DNA of 64,000 nt from Aeromicrobium senzhongii (GTDB taxonomy: Bacteria > Actinomycetota > Actinomycetes > Propionibacteriales > Nocardioidaceae): NCBI RefSeq assembly GCF_014334735.1, contig NZ_CP060587.1:248001-312000 (forward strand), read 5' to 3'. Positions 35,763 through 44,581 of the stretch are shown here, one piece after another. The notes below the pieces were generated by a model. The model did not search any database, was not told where the DNA came from, and worked only from the letters and a program-made list of their open reading frames with translations. Every line of letters starts with the position of its first letter. Position 1 is the stretch's first letter. A program made the translations under genes and the position numbers.

Positions 35763-36681
35763 CCCGCTGCTGAGCCGACCCGGCGCCGTCGAGGCCGAGG
35801 GACCCGATGCCGGCGTCGCCGCGCACTACGGATCGTCCTTCGCCGCCGAGCAGCGCACGCTGCTGTCCGGCGACGGCTTCGTCGACCTCTCGCACCGTGA
35901 CGTCCTGCGCATCACGGGCCCGGACCGCCTCACCTGGCTGCACTCGCTGACGACGCAGTACCTCGAGGGCCTGGCCGTGGGCCGGTGGACGGACGTCCTG
36001 CTGCTCTCGCCGCAGGGCCGCATCGAGCACGACTTCAGTGGCCTGGACGACGGCGAGACCTTCTGGGCGCACACCGAGCCCGGCGCCGGCGCCGCCCTGA
36101 CCGAGTTCCTCGACCGGATGCGCTTCATGTCGCGCGTCGAGGTCGCCGCCGTCGACGACCGGTTCGTCGTCGGCCGTTACGCCGGAGGTCTGGCCACCGA
36201 GTTCGTCCAGGACCTCGATGCCGTCCCGGGCACCCCGGTCGGCGTCTACGCGTGGGAGGCGCTGCGCATCGCCGCGGGCCGCCCCCGGTTCGGTCTCGAC
36301 ACCGACGAGCGCACCATCCCCAACGAGGTCGGCCTGCTGGGATCGGCCGTCCACCTCGACAAGGGCTGCTACCGCGGACAGGAGACGGTCGCCCGGGTCC
36401 ACAACCTCGGCCGTCCGCCGCGCCGGCTGACCCTGCTGCACCTCGACGGCTCCGTCGACCACCTGCCCCCGCACGGCGCGGACGTCCTGCTCGGCGACAA
36501 GGTCGTCGGACAGGTCGGCAGCGCCGCCCGGCACCACGAGCTCGGGCCGATCGGCCTGGCTCTTCTCAAGCGCAACACCCCGGTGGATGCAACGCTCCTG
36601 GCCGACGGCGTCGCCGCCGCACAGGAGCCGATCGTCGACCCTGACGCAGGCCTGCACGTGCGGGCCGGATTGAACATGTGA
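35755..36681 (+). CDS. ygfZ: Folate-binding YgfZ-type protein
   Basis: A 308-aa protein related to the aminomethyltransferase GcvT. The YgfZ hallmark K-G-C-Y-x-G-Q-E is intact ([16 protein letters not shown], about residue 204). YgfZ proteins use folate and help repair or assemble certain Fe-S clusters. GTG 35755 overlaps the upstream gene. Its TGA overlaps the helicase start by one base. This operon therefore joins a heme-binding protein, an Fe-S factor and an RNA helicase. Confidence 0.92.
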   Translation: MSSPLLSRPGAVEAEGPDAGVAAHYGSSFAAEQRTLLSGDGFVDLSHRDVLRITGPDRLTWLHSLTTQYLEGLAVGRWTDVLLLSPQGRIEHDFSGLDDGETFWAHTEPGAGAALTEFLDRMRFMSRVEVAAVDDRFVVGRYAGGLATEFVQDLDAVPGTPVGVYAWEALRIAAGRPRFGLDTDERTIPNEVGLLGSAVHLDKGCYRGQETVARVHNLGRPPRRLTLLHLDGSVDHLPPHGADVLLGDKVVGQVGSAARHHELGPIGLALLKRNTPVDATLLADGVAAAQEPIVDPDAGLHVRAGLNM

Positions 36682-38465
36682 TGACCGAAGCCCCCTCCGA
36701 AACCCTCTCGTTCGACGACCTCGGCCTGGACGACTCGCTCGTCCAGGTCGTGCGCGCCCTCGGCTACGAGACGCCGAGCCCCATCCAGGCCCAGGCGATC
36801 CCGGCCCTGCTCCAGGGCGGTGACGTGGTCGGGCTGGCCCAGACCGGCACCGGCAAGACCGCCGCGTTCGCGCTGCCGATGGTGCAGCGCCTGGACCCGG
36901 GCTCCTCGCACACCCAGGCCCTCGTGCTGGCGCCCACCCGCGAGTTGGCCCTGCAGGTCAGCGAGGCCATCCAGAGCTACTCCTCCGGCACCGGACTGAA
37001 GGTCCTGCCGGTCTACGGCGGCCAGAGCTACGGCGCCCAGCTGTCCGGGCTCAAGCGCGGCGCCCAGGTCGTCGTCGGCACCCCCGGTCGCGTGATCGAC
37101 CACCTCGAGCGCGGCTCGCTCGACCTCTCGGCCCTCGAGATGCTCGTCCTGGACGAGGCCGACGAGATGCTCAACATGGGCTTCGCCGAGGACGTCGAGC
37201 GGATCTTGGCCGACACCCCGGAGTACAAGCAGGTCGCGCTGTTCTCGGCCACGATGCCCCCGGGCATCCGCCGACTCGCGAAGAAGTACCTGCACGACCC
37301 GCAGGACATCTCGACCCCGCAGGCCACGCGCAGCACGACGAACGTGCGCCAGCGCTGGATGCCGGTCTCGCACCACAACAAGCTCGACGCCCTGACGCGC
37401 GTGCTCGAGGTCGAGCAGGGCGACGCCATGCTGATCTTCGTCCGCACGAAGTCGGCCACCGAGGAGCTCGCCGAGAAGCTGCGCAGCCGCGGCTACACCG
37501 TGGCGGCACTCAACGGCGACCTCGCCCAGGCCCAGCGTGAGCGCACCGTCGGCCAGCTCAAGAGCGGTGTCGTCGACATCGTCGTCGCCACCGACGTGGC
37601 AGCCCGCGGACTCGACGTCGACCGGATCACCCACGTGGTCAACTACGACATCCCGCACGACCCCGAGGCGTACGTGCACCGCATCGGCCGGACCGGCCGC
37701 GCCGGTCGTTCGGGCGATGCGATCGTGTTCGTCACCCCGCGCGAGCGCGGCATGCTCAAGTCCCTCGAGCGGGTCTCGGGCCGGCCGGTCGAGCAGATGG
37801 CCGTGCCGACCCCCGACGAGGTCAACGCCAAGCGCGCCGACCGGTTCGCCGCCTCGATCACCACGGCGATGGGCGACCCGGAATTCGAGGTCTACAAGGG
37901 CCTCGTCGAGCAGTACGCGCAGCAGCATGACGTCGACATGACCGACATCGCCGCCGCGCTGGCCGTCATGAGCCAGGACGACAAGGCGTTCTTCCTGCGC
38001 CCCGACCCGCCGCAGGAGAAGCGCGAGCCGCGGGAGCCGCGCGAGAAGCGTGAGCGCACCGAGCGCCCGTCTTCCGACGGCATGGCGACCTACCGGCTCG
38101 CCGTGGGCAAGCGTCACAAGATCCGGCCGTCGATGGTCGTCGGCGCGCTCGCGAACGAGGGCGGACTGAAGCGCTCGGACTTCGGCAAGATCACCATCGG
38201 TGTCGAACACACGCTCGTCGAGCTCCCGGCCGACCTGCCGGACGAGGTGTTCGACCTGCTGGCCAACACGCGGATCTCGGGCAAGAAGATCGACATCGCG
38301 CCCGATTCGGGCCGTCCCGGTGGCGAGCGGAAGAAGCCGTACTCCAAGCCGGCCGGCAAGACCTACTCCAAGGGCTCCGGGTCCTCCGGGTCGTACTCCA
38401 AGCCCGCCGGGAAGGGCAAGCCCGAGTCGGCCGGCACCAAGAAGCCGCGGCACAAGAAGGACTGA
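36681..38465 (+). CDS. deaD: DEAD-box ATP-dependent RNA helicase with DbpA-type RNA-binding domain
   Basis: A 594-aa helicase. It has an N-terminal Q motif (residues ~10-35), AQTGTGKT (~53-60), PTRELALQ, TPGRVIDH, DEAD (~155-158), FSATMPP, HRIGRTGRAGR (~332). After a charged linker with ERTERPSSDG, residues ~465-545 form a DbpA RNA-binding domain (YRLAVGKRHKIRPSMVVGAL, DFGKITIG). The tail is Lys/Ser/Gly-rich (KPAGKTYSKGSGSSGSYSK). CsdA/DeaD-type helicases unwind RNA in ribosome assembly and cold adaptation. ATG 36681 is used; GTG 36678 is an alternative. Confidence 0.93.
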   Translation: MTEAPSETLSFDDLGLDDSLVQVVRALGYETPSPIQAQAIPALLQGGDVVGLAQTGTGKTAAFALPMVQRLDPGSSHTQALVLAPTRELALQVSEAIQSYSSGTGLKVLPVYGGQSYGAQLSGLKRGAQVVVGTPGRVIDHLERGSLDLSALEMLVLDEADEMLNMGFAEDVERILADTPEYKQVALFSATMPPGIRRLAKKYLHDPQDISTPQATRSTTNVRQRWMPVSHHNKLDALTRVLEVEQGDAMLIFVRTKSATEELAEKLRSRGYTVAALNGDLAQAQRERTVGQLKSGVVDIVVATDVAARGLDVDRITHVVNYDIPHDPEAYVHRIGRTGRAGRSGDAIVFVTPRERGMLKSLERVSGRPVEQMAVPTPDEVNAKRADRFAASITTAMGDPEFEVYKGLVEQYAQQHDVDMTDIAAALAVMSQDDKAFFLRPDPPQEKREPREPREKRERTERPSSDGMATYRLAVGKRHKIRPSMVVGALANEGGLKRSDFGKITIGVEHTLVELPADLPDEVFDLLANTRISGKKIDIAPDSGRPGGERKKPYSKPAGKTYSKGSGSSGSYSKPAGKGKPESAGTKKPRHKKD

Positions 38466-38528
38466 CCGTTCACTGCCGTCCCACGGGACGTCGTCGCCTC
38501 CCTGGGGAAACTTCCCTGGGGAGGCGCT

Positions 38529-38554
38529 GGTTTACCACGGGACCGTGGTAAACC
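38529..38554. terminator. Perfect hairpin after deaD between convergent genes
   Basis: Arms GGTTTACCACGG and CCGTGGTAAACC enclose a 2-nt loop. The direct repeat CCCTGGGGA occurs just before it (about 38501-38525). It terminates deaD and, from the other side, the first nuclease gene; the near-absence of a loop and AT-rich arms also suit a protein-binding palindrome. Confidence 0.55.
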
Positions 38555-38561
38555 GCGGGCC

Positions 38562-39860
38562 TCAGGACACCTGCGCGCGCACCAGCAGCGGGTGGTGGTC
38601 CGACGGCAGCGGGGCGACGAAGCGGCCGCCGGACATCCGTCCGGCGTTGGCCCAGGAGACGACGCGGCTACGCCCGGGGCGGACCCAGGCCTTGTCGACG
38701 TGGTCGCCCCACGTCACGCCCACGACGGGCTTGGTCAGCCACCGCGGGTTGGCCGTGTTGAAGTGCTGGCGGCTCAGCGAACGGGCCTGTTCGTACGCGT
38801 CGTAGAACCCGTTGGCGTGCATGACGCTCTCGAGGCGGTTGTTGCCCGCGCGGCTGCGGTTGGTGTTGAAGTCGCCGAGGACGACGACCGGCATGCTGCG
38901 CACGTTCCGGCCCCACCAGGCGAGCTGGGCGCCGAGCGCCGAGAAGATGTCGGTCGCCTGGGTGGCGCGGCGGGTGGCCATCGAGCGCTTGTCGTCGACC
39001 TGCAGATGGACGGCCACGAACACGACCGTCTGGCCGCTGGCCCGGTGACGCAGCACGGCCCACGGGGCCTGCTTGCCGGGCGGATCCGCGATGCCGTCCA
39101 CCGGCAGGATGCACGGCTCGGCGCGCACGGGCTTGCCGTCGTCGCCGAGGACGAGGTTGTTCTCGGGGTCGACCGCGAGGGGGCACTCGGCCGACTGCTG
39201 CTCGGGACTCAGCGTCTGCTCGACCTGCTCGAAGGCGGCGGTGCGGTAGAGGATCCGGTTGTCCTTGCCGCCGAGCGTCTCGGTGTACCCGGGGATGATC
39301 GTCGTTCCCCAGCGGCTGGCCTCCTGGAGCGCCAATACGTCGGGCTTGAGGCGCTGCACCTCGCGCACGACGAGCGGGGCCCGGGTGCTCCACCGGCTGC
39401 AGGCGTTCGAGCAGACGTTGTAGCTCATCAGGCTGTAGACCGGGTGGCGTGCGGTGCTGAGCGTGGCCGAGGCGGCAGGCGTGACGCGGGCGATCCGGGC
39501 CGAGCGGCTGCCGGCGCGCTTGCCGTTGAGTGCCCTGACCTGGACCCAGTAGACCTTGTTGCGCTTCAGCTTCTTGATCGTCGCCTTCGGCGAGCGGACC
39601 GTGGTGCGGGGCTTCTTCTGCTTCGCGACGTGGGCCTTCGAGTTGCCCACGAACACCTGGTAGCGGGTGGCCCGGGAGGCTCGGGGCCACGACACCGAGA
39701 TCCGGGCGTACTTCTTGCCGGCGGACGTGTAGGTCGCGGTGCCGGTGACCGACACCAGACCGACCTTGCCGGGCTTCTTCGGCGCCGCGACCGCAGGGGT
39801 GCCCAGCGTCGCCGCGGCGAGCACGGCGGTCAGGGCACAGGCCAACAGGCGAAGACGCAT
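38562..39860 (-). CDS. Secreted endonuclease/exonuclease/phosphatase family protein (paralog 1)
   Basis: A 432-aa exported enzyme. The signal peptide ends TPAVAA|PKK. Residues ~30-130 form a fibronectin III-like, lysine-rich domain (ISVSWPRASRATRYQVF). The catalytic EEP domain has SYNVCSNAC (Asn148, Cys150, Cys154), LALQEAS, FVAVHLQV, LGDFNTNRS and PSDHHPLLV, so the metal- and phosphate-site residues are intact. The substrate could be DNA, RNA or phospholipid. ATG 39860 lies 7 nt after TAGGCT. Two paralogs follow upstream in the same orientation. Confidence 0.85.
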   Translation of the reverse strand: MRLRLLACALTAVLAAATLGTPAVAAPKKPGKVGLVSVTGTATYTSAGKKYARISVSWPRASRATRYQVFVGNSKAHVAKQKKPRTTVRSPKATIKKLKRNKVYWVQVRALNGKRAGSRSARIARVTPAASATLSTARHPVYSLMSYNVCSNACSRWSTRAPLVVREVQRLKPDVLALQEASRWGTTIIPGYTETLGGKDNRILYRTAAFEQVEQTLSPEQQSAECPLAVDPENNLVLGDDGKPVRAEPCILPVDGIADPPGKQAPWAVLRHRASGQTVVFVAVHLQVDDKRSMATRRATQATDIFSALGAQLAWWGRNVRSMPVVVLGDFNTNRSRAGNNRLESVMHANGFYDAYEQARSLSRQHFNTANPRWLTKPVVGVTWGDHVDKAWVRPGRSRVVSWANAGRMSGGRFVAPLPSDHHPLLVRAQVS

Positions 39861-39898
39861 GAGCCCGAGCCTAATGCGCGAATGTCACTTCCGTCACA

Positions 39899-41437
39899 TC
39901 ATTCCCGGAGGGGGAGAGTGGCGGAGGGCGAGGAGGTGGTGGTCGGGGCGACCTCTTCACGGAGTTTCGCCGGCACCTTGACGACCTCGCTGGGATCCTT
40001 GACGGCGTCCTTCTCGGCGCGTTCGAGGGTGACCGTCGCCGCGATCATGTTGTGGTCCGAGAGCCACGTGCCGACGTACGTGGTGCCCGACAGGTTGGCC
40101 CACTGACGCCAGGCGGGGACCTCCCAGTCGCTCGACACGTAGATGTGGTCGACGTGGTCGTGGGACATGATCGCCTTGTCGCCGCGTCGGCTGCCGGTGT
40201 TGACCTGGGCGTTCTGCGTCTCGTCGGCGACCTCGACGGTGTCCTTGTACCCCGACGACCGGACGATCGGCCCGACGGTGTCCCCGCTGCGGTGCGTGCC
40301 GGAGTTGAAGTCGCCGGCCAGGACGACGGGGTCGTCCTGGGTGTTGATCCCCGCGAGGCCACCCATCAGGCTCCGCATCTCGGCGGCCCGCTCGCCGTTC
40401 TTCTTGTGCCCGCTCAGCAGGTGGACGCTGACCACGATGAACGGACGCTCGGTCAGCTTGTCCTCGAGTCGGGCCCACGTCGCCCATCGGCCGTGCCCCA
40501 GGGACCAGCGGCCACCGCCGAGCTGGGTGAACTTCTCCGGCGAGTAGGACAGGTAGCGCGAGTTGCCGCCGCCCTCGGCGGCGACGAGGTTCTTCGGGCC
40601 GCCGCTGAACGCCGCGCGGGTGGTCGGGCCGACGCGCTGGCCGCCGGCCTCCTGCAGGGCCAGGATGTCGACGCCGGAGGCATGGACCTGGGCGGCCTGG
40701 CCGCCGACGCGGCCACCGAACCCGGAACAGGCCTCGGAGCAGATGTTCCACGACCCGATCGAGAACTCGGAGTCCGCCGGGGGAGTGGTGACCTTCGTCG
40801 GCGGGCCGAACCGGCTGACACCGGCCTCGCCCACCGCACGCACGCGGACCCAGTACGTGCGCTCGGGCTTCAAGGAGTCGGTGGCGAACGCCGTGCCGCC
40901 CCGGGTCAGCCGCTCGACCTTCTTCGGCAGCTTCTTCCTGGACGTCGAGACGGCGACGTCGTACGTGGTGGCGTAGTCGGCCGGCTTCCACTTCACGACG
41001 GCGCCCTCGGGCGCGGTGCGCTTGACCTTGGGCCGTGGCGGCACGCCGGGCAGCAGGGTCACGGTGCCCTCGACGGCGACCTCGGTGGTGCCCGCCTCGA
41101 CCGACTCGACCCGGTAGCTGACCCGGCCCTTGGGGTCGGCCGCCTCCGGAGCGGGGAGCTTGGCCGTCGGCTCGGTGGTGACGATCGTGCGAGCGGGCCT
41201 CGTGAGGTCGTCGCCCAGGGAGACGCGGTACTGACTGCCGTTGCCCGACCAGGCGAGGGACACCTCCCTCGGGGCGACCTCCACCGACAGCACCTTGAGG
41301 TAGGGCCGCTCGATCCCGGCGAGACGGGTGACCGGTCCGTTCCCCTCGGCGTCGGTGGTGGTGGCCATCAGGGCGGCCCCGCCGATCAATGCACCCCCGG
41401 TGCCGAGCAGGCACAAGGAGCGGAAAAGACCGGGCAT
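39899..41437 (-). CDS. Secreted endonuclease/exonuclease/phosphatase family protein (paralog 2)
   Basis: A 512-aa exported protein. An N-terminal hydrophobic segment (LCLLGTGGALIGGAALMAT) acts as signal or anchor. Two FN3-like domains follow (~45-130, ~135-215; VKWKPADYATTYDVAVSTS). The EEP domain has SWNICSEAC (Asn near 226), LALQEAGG, VSVHLLSGH, LAGDFNSG, DHVDHIYVSSD and LSDHNMIAAT: a complete catalytic set. The Ser/Thr-rich tail (PTTTSSPSATLP) is not shared with the others. ATG 41437 lies exactly 6 nt after TAGGAT. It diverges clearly from paralogs 1 and 3. Confidence 0.85.
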   Translation of the reverse strand: MPGLFRSLCLLGTGGALIGGAALMATTTDAEGNGPVTRLAGIERPYLKVLSVEVAPREVSLAWSGNGSQYRVSLGDDLTRPARTIVTTEPTAKLPAPEAADPKGRVSYRVESVEAGTTEVAVEGTVTLLPGVPPRPKVKRTAPEGAVVKWKPADYATTYDVAVSTSRKKLPKKVERLTRGGTAFATDSLKPERTYWVRVRAVGEAGVSRFGPPTKVTTPPADSEFSIGSWNICSEACSGFGGRVGGQAAQVHASGVDILALQEAGGQRVGPTTRAAFSGGPKNLVAAEGGGNSRYLSYSPEKFTQLGGGRWSLGHGRWATWARLEDKLTERPFIVVSVHLLSGHKKNGERAAEMRSLMGGLAGINTQDDPVVLAGDFNSGTHRSGDTVGPIVRSSGYKDTVEVADETQNAQVNTGSRRGDKAIMSHDHVDHIYVSSDWEVPAWRQWANLSGTTYVGTWLSDHNMIAATVTLERAEKDAVKDPSEVVKVPAKLREEVAPTTTSSPSATLPLRE

Positions 41438-41446
41438 GCCCGCATC

Positions 41447-42919
41447 CTACGGGGTCGCGAGCACCAGCTTCGCGACGACGGGATTGTGGTCGGACGGGAA
41501 CGGCGTGGCGTACTGACGACCGGTCGGAGTGTCGGTGAAGTTCGCCGGCATCAGCCAGGACTCGACGGTGACTCCGGACCGAGGCACGTAGATCCCGTCG
41601 ACGTGGTGACCGTTGGCCTTCGGCGTCGGGACACCGGCATTGGCGCTGTTGAGCTCGGCGTTGAGCCGGTCGGTCGTCCGGGTCAGCGCGTCGACCACGC
41701 CGTGGCGCTCGAACTCGCGGCGGGGCGCGTCGTAGCCGCCGGGGTAGTTGGACTGATTGGCGTTCGACGCGTTGGAGTTCCAGTCGCCGCCCCACACCAC
41801 CGGCAGGCCGTGCGGGTTCACCGCCGAGATCCGCGAGATGAGTCGCTGGGTCTGCTTCCGGCGACGGTCGTCCTTGGCGACGCCCTTCAGCGGCTCGAGG
41901 TGGGCATCGACGACGATGAAGGCCGTGCCCGCCTGGCGGTCACGCAACAGGTTCCACGTCGCGTACCGCTTGGTCTCGGAGTCCAGGGTGATCCATCCGC
42001 CGTCGAGGGCGGTGAACCGCGACGACCGGAAGTAGATGGTCTTGGCGCTCTTGTAGGCCCCGCGGGTGAACCCGGGCAGCGCGGTGTGGAACGCCGTCTT
42101 CGTCGCCGACTCCTGGGTGACGATGACGTCCGGATCGGCCGACCGCACGACCGCGGCGGCGAGCGGCTTGCGCACGGTCCACTTCGGCACGTACCGCAGG
42201 AACCAGGCCGGGCTGTCGGCGGAGCGGCACCTGTCCTCGCCGCACAGGTTGTAGGTGGCCACGGTCGCCCGCACGGGCGTCGGTGCCAGCTTGGCCGTCG
42301 AGACGGGGCCCCAGGCGCCCTTGACCGAGCCGTTCACGCCGCGCACCCGGGCGAAGTAGGTCATGCCGCCGTTGAGGCCGGTCACCGTGCCGGCCGTCTT
42401 CTTGCGGCCGACCGTGTGGACGCCGGTGGTGAAGCCCCGATCGGTGGCCACCTGGAGCTGGTAGCTCGTCGCGCTGGTGGTGGGCGACCACTGGTAGCCC
42501 AGCCGGTCGCCGCGGCCGCCGACGACGCGGTTGGCCGTTCCCTTCGCGACGCGCAGGTTCGCGCGCTTCCACTTGGTCGCGGCGGAGTGCTTCTTGCCGC
42601 GGTACGAGCGCACCCGGTAGTAGAAGTCGTGACCCGAGTTGGGCTTCAGCTTCTTGAAGGTCACGGAGGTCTTGCGGGTGCGGACGCTGCGGACGCACCG
42701 CTTCGCCCCGGGATCGGTCTTGACGCACACCGCGAACGAGGTCGCGCGCTTCGGCCGCTTCCAGCGGATCGTCAGGGTCGTCGTCGTGGTCTTGGCGGTG
42801 ATCTTCGAGACCTTCGCGGGCTTCGCGGGGGCGGCCTGGGCGGAGGTGGCAGGGGCGACCAGGAGGGTGCTGGTCAGGGCGAGCGCCACGAGAACGCGGC
42901 GGAGCAACGAGGTAGGCAT
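41447..42919 (-). CDS. Secreted endonuclease/exonuclease/phosphatase family protein (paralog 3)
   Basis: A 490-aa exported protein. The signal peptide ends TSAQA|AP. Two lysine-rich FN3-like domains span ~30-210 (LTIRWKRPKRATSFAVC, YQWSPTTSATSYQLQ). The EEP domain has TYNLCGEDRC (Asn near 221), VIVTQES, VVDAHLEPLK, GGDWNSNAS, HHVDGIYV and FPSDHNPVVAK, keeping the catalytic set with Trp in place of Phe in GD(F/W)N. The start is uncertain: ATG 42919 was used, GTG 42946 is possible. It ends 9 nt before paralog 2 starts. Confidence 0.83.
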   Translation of the reverse strand: MPTSLLRRVLVALALTSTLLVAPATSAQAAPAKPAKVSKITAKTTTTTLTIRWKRPKRATSFAVCVKTDPGAKRCVRSVRTRKTSVTFKKLKPNSGHDFYYRVRSYRGKKHSAATKWKRANLRVAKGTANRVVGGRGDRLGYQWSPTTSATSYQLQVATDRGFTTGVHTVGRKKTAGTVTGLNGGMTYFARVRGVNGSVKGAWGPVSTAKLAPTPVRATVATYNLCGEDRCRSADSPAWFLRYVPKWTVRKPLAAAVVRSADPDVIVTQESATKTAFHTALPGFTRGAYKSAKTIYFRSSRFTALDGGWITLDSETKRYATWNLLRDRQAGTAFIVVDAHLEPLKGVAKDDRRRKQTQRLISRISAVNPHGLPVVWGGDWNSNASNANQSNYPGGYDAPRREFERHGVVDALTRTTDRLNAELNSANAGVPTPKANGHHVDGIYVPRSGVTVESWLMPANFTDTPTGRQYATPFPSDHNPVVAKLVLATP

Positions 42920-43026
42920 GGGGGTCGGGCTGGGGAAAGAGGGCACCGCCCGAGGGCACCTTCGGCGCCCACAGGGTAACCCGGCGAGGCCGCGAAGCGG
43001 AGCAACGTGTCCGGTGCATCACAGTT

Positions 43027-43052
43027 GCTTGCACTTGCTAACTTTTGCAAGC
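43027..43052 (+). promoter_or_regulatory. Putative operator of the HTH-hbhA operon
   Basis: GCTTGCA (43027-43033) and TGCAAGC (43046-43052) form a perfect 7-bp inverted repeat with a 12-nt spacer that holds CTTGCTAAC, a third partial copy. TAACTT inside the spacer may be the -10, so a bound protein would block transcription. Autoregulation by the adjacent HTH protein is the simplest reading. Confidence 0.5.
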
Positions 43053-43063
43053 ACGCTGGGGCC

Positions 43064-43447
43064 ATGGGGAAGCTGAACATGCCAGATGCAGTCGGATCGG
43101 CCATGGGGTCGCTCGGCGAGTACCTGCGTGACCAGCGGACCCAGGCGCAGATGTCACTGCGACAGCTGGCCGAGCTCGCGGACGTGTCGAATCCGTACCT
43201 CAGCCAGATCGAGCGTGGCCTGCGCAAACCGTCCGCCGAGGTGCTGCAGCAGATCGCGAAGGCACTGAGGATCTCGGCCGAGTCGCTCTACGTCCGCGCC
43301 GGCATCCTCGATGCCGAGCAGTCGGGGGCCTACTTGGTGGAGGACGCCATCGACCGCGATCCGCGGTTGACCACGCGCCAGAAGACGGCTTTGCGGGACA
43401 TCTACCGCTCATTCGTCGGAACCGCAGACCTCGAGGAGAGACCATGA
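43064..43447 (+). CDS. XRE-type HTH regulator (Rv0474-like)
   Basis: A 127-aa protein. Its helix-turn-helix is SLRQLAELADVSNPYLSQIERGLRKPSAEVLQQIAKAL (about residues 31-68); a 50-residue C-terminal part has DPRLTTRQKTALRDIYRSF. The sequence and position before an HbhA-like gene match mycobacterial Rv0474. Its stop overlaps the hbhA-like start (ATGA). The start is uncertain: ATG 43079, after GGGGAAG, is an alternative. A palindrome overlapping its promoter suggests autoregulation. Confidence 0.85.
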   Translation: MGKLNMPDAVGSAMGSLGEYLRDQRTQAQMSLRQLAELADVSNPYLSQIERGLRKPSAEVLQQIAKALRISAESLYVRAGILDAEQSGAYLVEDAIDRDPRLTTRQKTALRDIYRSFVGTADLEERP

Positions 43448-44262
43448 GCATCACCGACACCATCAACGCCCAGATCAAGTCGATGCTGGACGACATCCGC
43501 GCCCTGCCCGCCTCCGTCAAGGGATTCGACGTGAGCGGCCTGCAGAAGAAGGCCGAGACCCTGGCGCAGACCGCGCTCGGATCGGTCACCGCCACGTACT
43601 CGGACCTGGTGAAGAAGGCCGACGACCTCGTCGACCTGGCCAAGGGCCTGAGCGTCGACGACGTCCGCACCGCCGCCGAGGACCTCGCCGCCCGGGCGGA
43701 GGCCGTCGTCAGTGAGCTGCGCGGCAAGGTCGACGACGTCACCCTCGACGACCTGAAGAACACGGTCGACGACTTCCGCGAGAAGGCCGACGACCTGGTC
43801 GGCGACCTCAAGGACAAGGCCGAGGAGATCATCGACGAGCTGACCGCCAAGGCCGAGGAGCTCACGGGCAAGGCCGCCGAGGCCGTCGAGGACGCCACCG
43901 GCACCGCCGGCGCGGCAGCCTCCTCCTTCGCGAACTCGGCCCGGACCCGCTCGGCCACCGCGCCCGCGGCGAAGAAGTCCGGCACGGCGAAGACGTCCGA
44001 CACGGCCACGAAGAGCACCACGACCGCCAAGAAGGCGGCCGCGAAGTCCAGCACGAACGGCGCGAAGGCCCCGGCCAAGAAGGCCTCCACGGCGAAGAAG
44101 GCCACGGCCAAGAAGGCGCCCGCGAAGAAGGGCTCCACGACGGCCAAGAAGACCTCGACGTCGGCCAAGAAGGCGCCGTCGCAGGCCAGTGGCACCACCT
44201 CGTCGGCCGCCAAGAAGACCACGACCGCCAAGAAGGCGCCGGCGAAGAAGGCTTCGTCCTGA
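43444..44262 (+). CDS. hbhA: HbhA-like coiled-coil protein with Lys/Ala-rich tail
   Basis: A 272-aa protein without a signal peptide. Residues ~1-150 form a long amphipathic helical region full of KADDLVDLAK/KAEELTGKAAE-type heptads. Residues ~170-272 are Lys/Ala/Ser/Thr-rich with repeated KKA and AKKAPAKK units, similar to the heparin-binding tail of mycobacterial HbhA and to histone H1-like tails. In M. tuberculosis HbhA is a methylated surface adhesin; in a non-pathogen a role in envelope or lipid-body biology, or nucleic-acid binding, is equally possible. Third gene: DUF2516. Confidence 0.8.
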   Translation: MSITDTINAQIKSMLDDIRALPASVKGFDVSGLQKKAETLAQTALGSVTATYSDLVKKADDLVDLAKGLSVDDVRTAAEDLAARAEAVVSELRGKVDDVTLDDLKNTVDDFREKADDLVGDLKDKAEEIIDELTAKAEELTGKAAEAVEDATGTAGAAASSFANSARTRSATAPAAKKSGTAKTSDTATKSTTTAKKAAAKSSTNGAKAPAKKASTAKKATAKKAPAKKGSTTAKKTSTSAKKAPSQASGTTSSAAKKTTTAKKAPAKKASS

Positions 44263-44284
44263 CCCACGCGGAACGCAGAATCAA

Positions 44285-44316
44285 CGGTGGGCACCACTCG
44301 CGAGTGGTGCCCACCG
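44285..44316. terminator. Perfect 16-bp palindrome after hbhA-like gene
   Basis: CGGTGGGCACCACTCG is followed directly by its reverse complement. It lies 22 nt after the hbhA-like stop and directly abuts the TATTCT -10 of the DUF2516 gene, so it terminates hbhA mRNA just before a new start. Confidence 0.7.
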
Positions 44317-44329
44317 TATTCTTCCCCCC

Positions 44330-44581
44330 ATGGCTCTCGTGACCCCGTTGATCTGGTGGCTGCTGTTGGCGACCAAGGTCTTCGCCCTGGTCGACTGCGT
44401 GCGGCGCAAGCCCTATGACTTCGAGATGGCCGGCACCTTGCCCAAGAACATCTGGTTGGTGATCCTGCCGGTCTCGATCCTGGTCGACATCGTCTTCCAG
44501 AACCCGCTGGGGATCCTGCCCCTGCTGGGCACCGTGGCGGCGCTCGTCTACCTGGCGCAGACCCGAGGCTCGGGTTACTGA
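44330..44581 (+). CDS. DUF2516 small membrane protein (Rv0476-like)
   Basis: An 83-aa protein with two or three membrane segments (LIWWLLLATKVFALVDC; IWLVILPVSILVDIVF; GILPLLGTVAALVYLAQ) and the family motif DC.RR....F. The same protein follows hbhA in mycobacteria. ATG 44330 lies 7 nt after TATTCT (44317-44322), so it can be expressed independently of hbhA. Its stop overlaps the convergent HAAS gene end by 7 nt. Function unknown. Confidence 0.85.
   Translation: MALVTPLIWWLLLATKVFALVDCVRRKPYDFEMAGTLPKNIWLVILPVSILVDIVFQNPLGILPLLGTVAALVYLAQTRGSGY

Noticed and set aside
43979-44259. The Lys/Ala-rich repeats as a tandem DNA repeat or assembly artefact
   Set aside because: Codons vary between units and the pattern matches the natural tail of HbhA/histone-like proteins.
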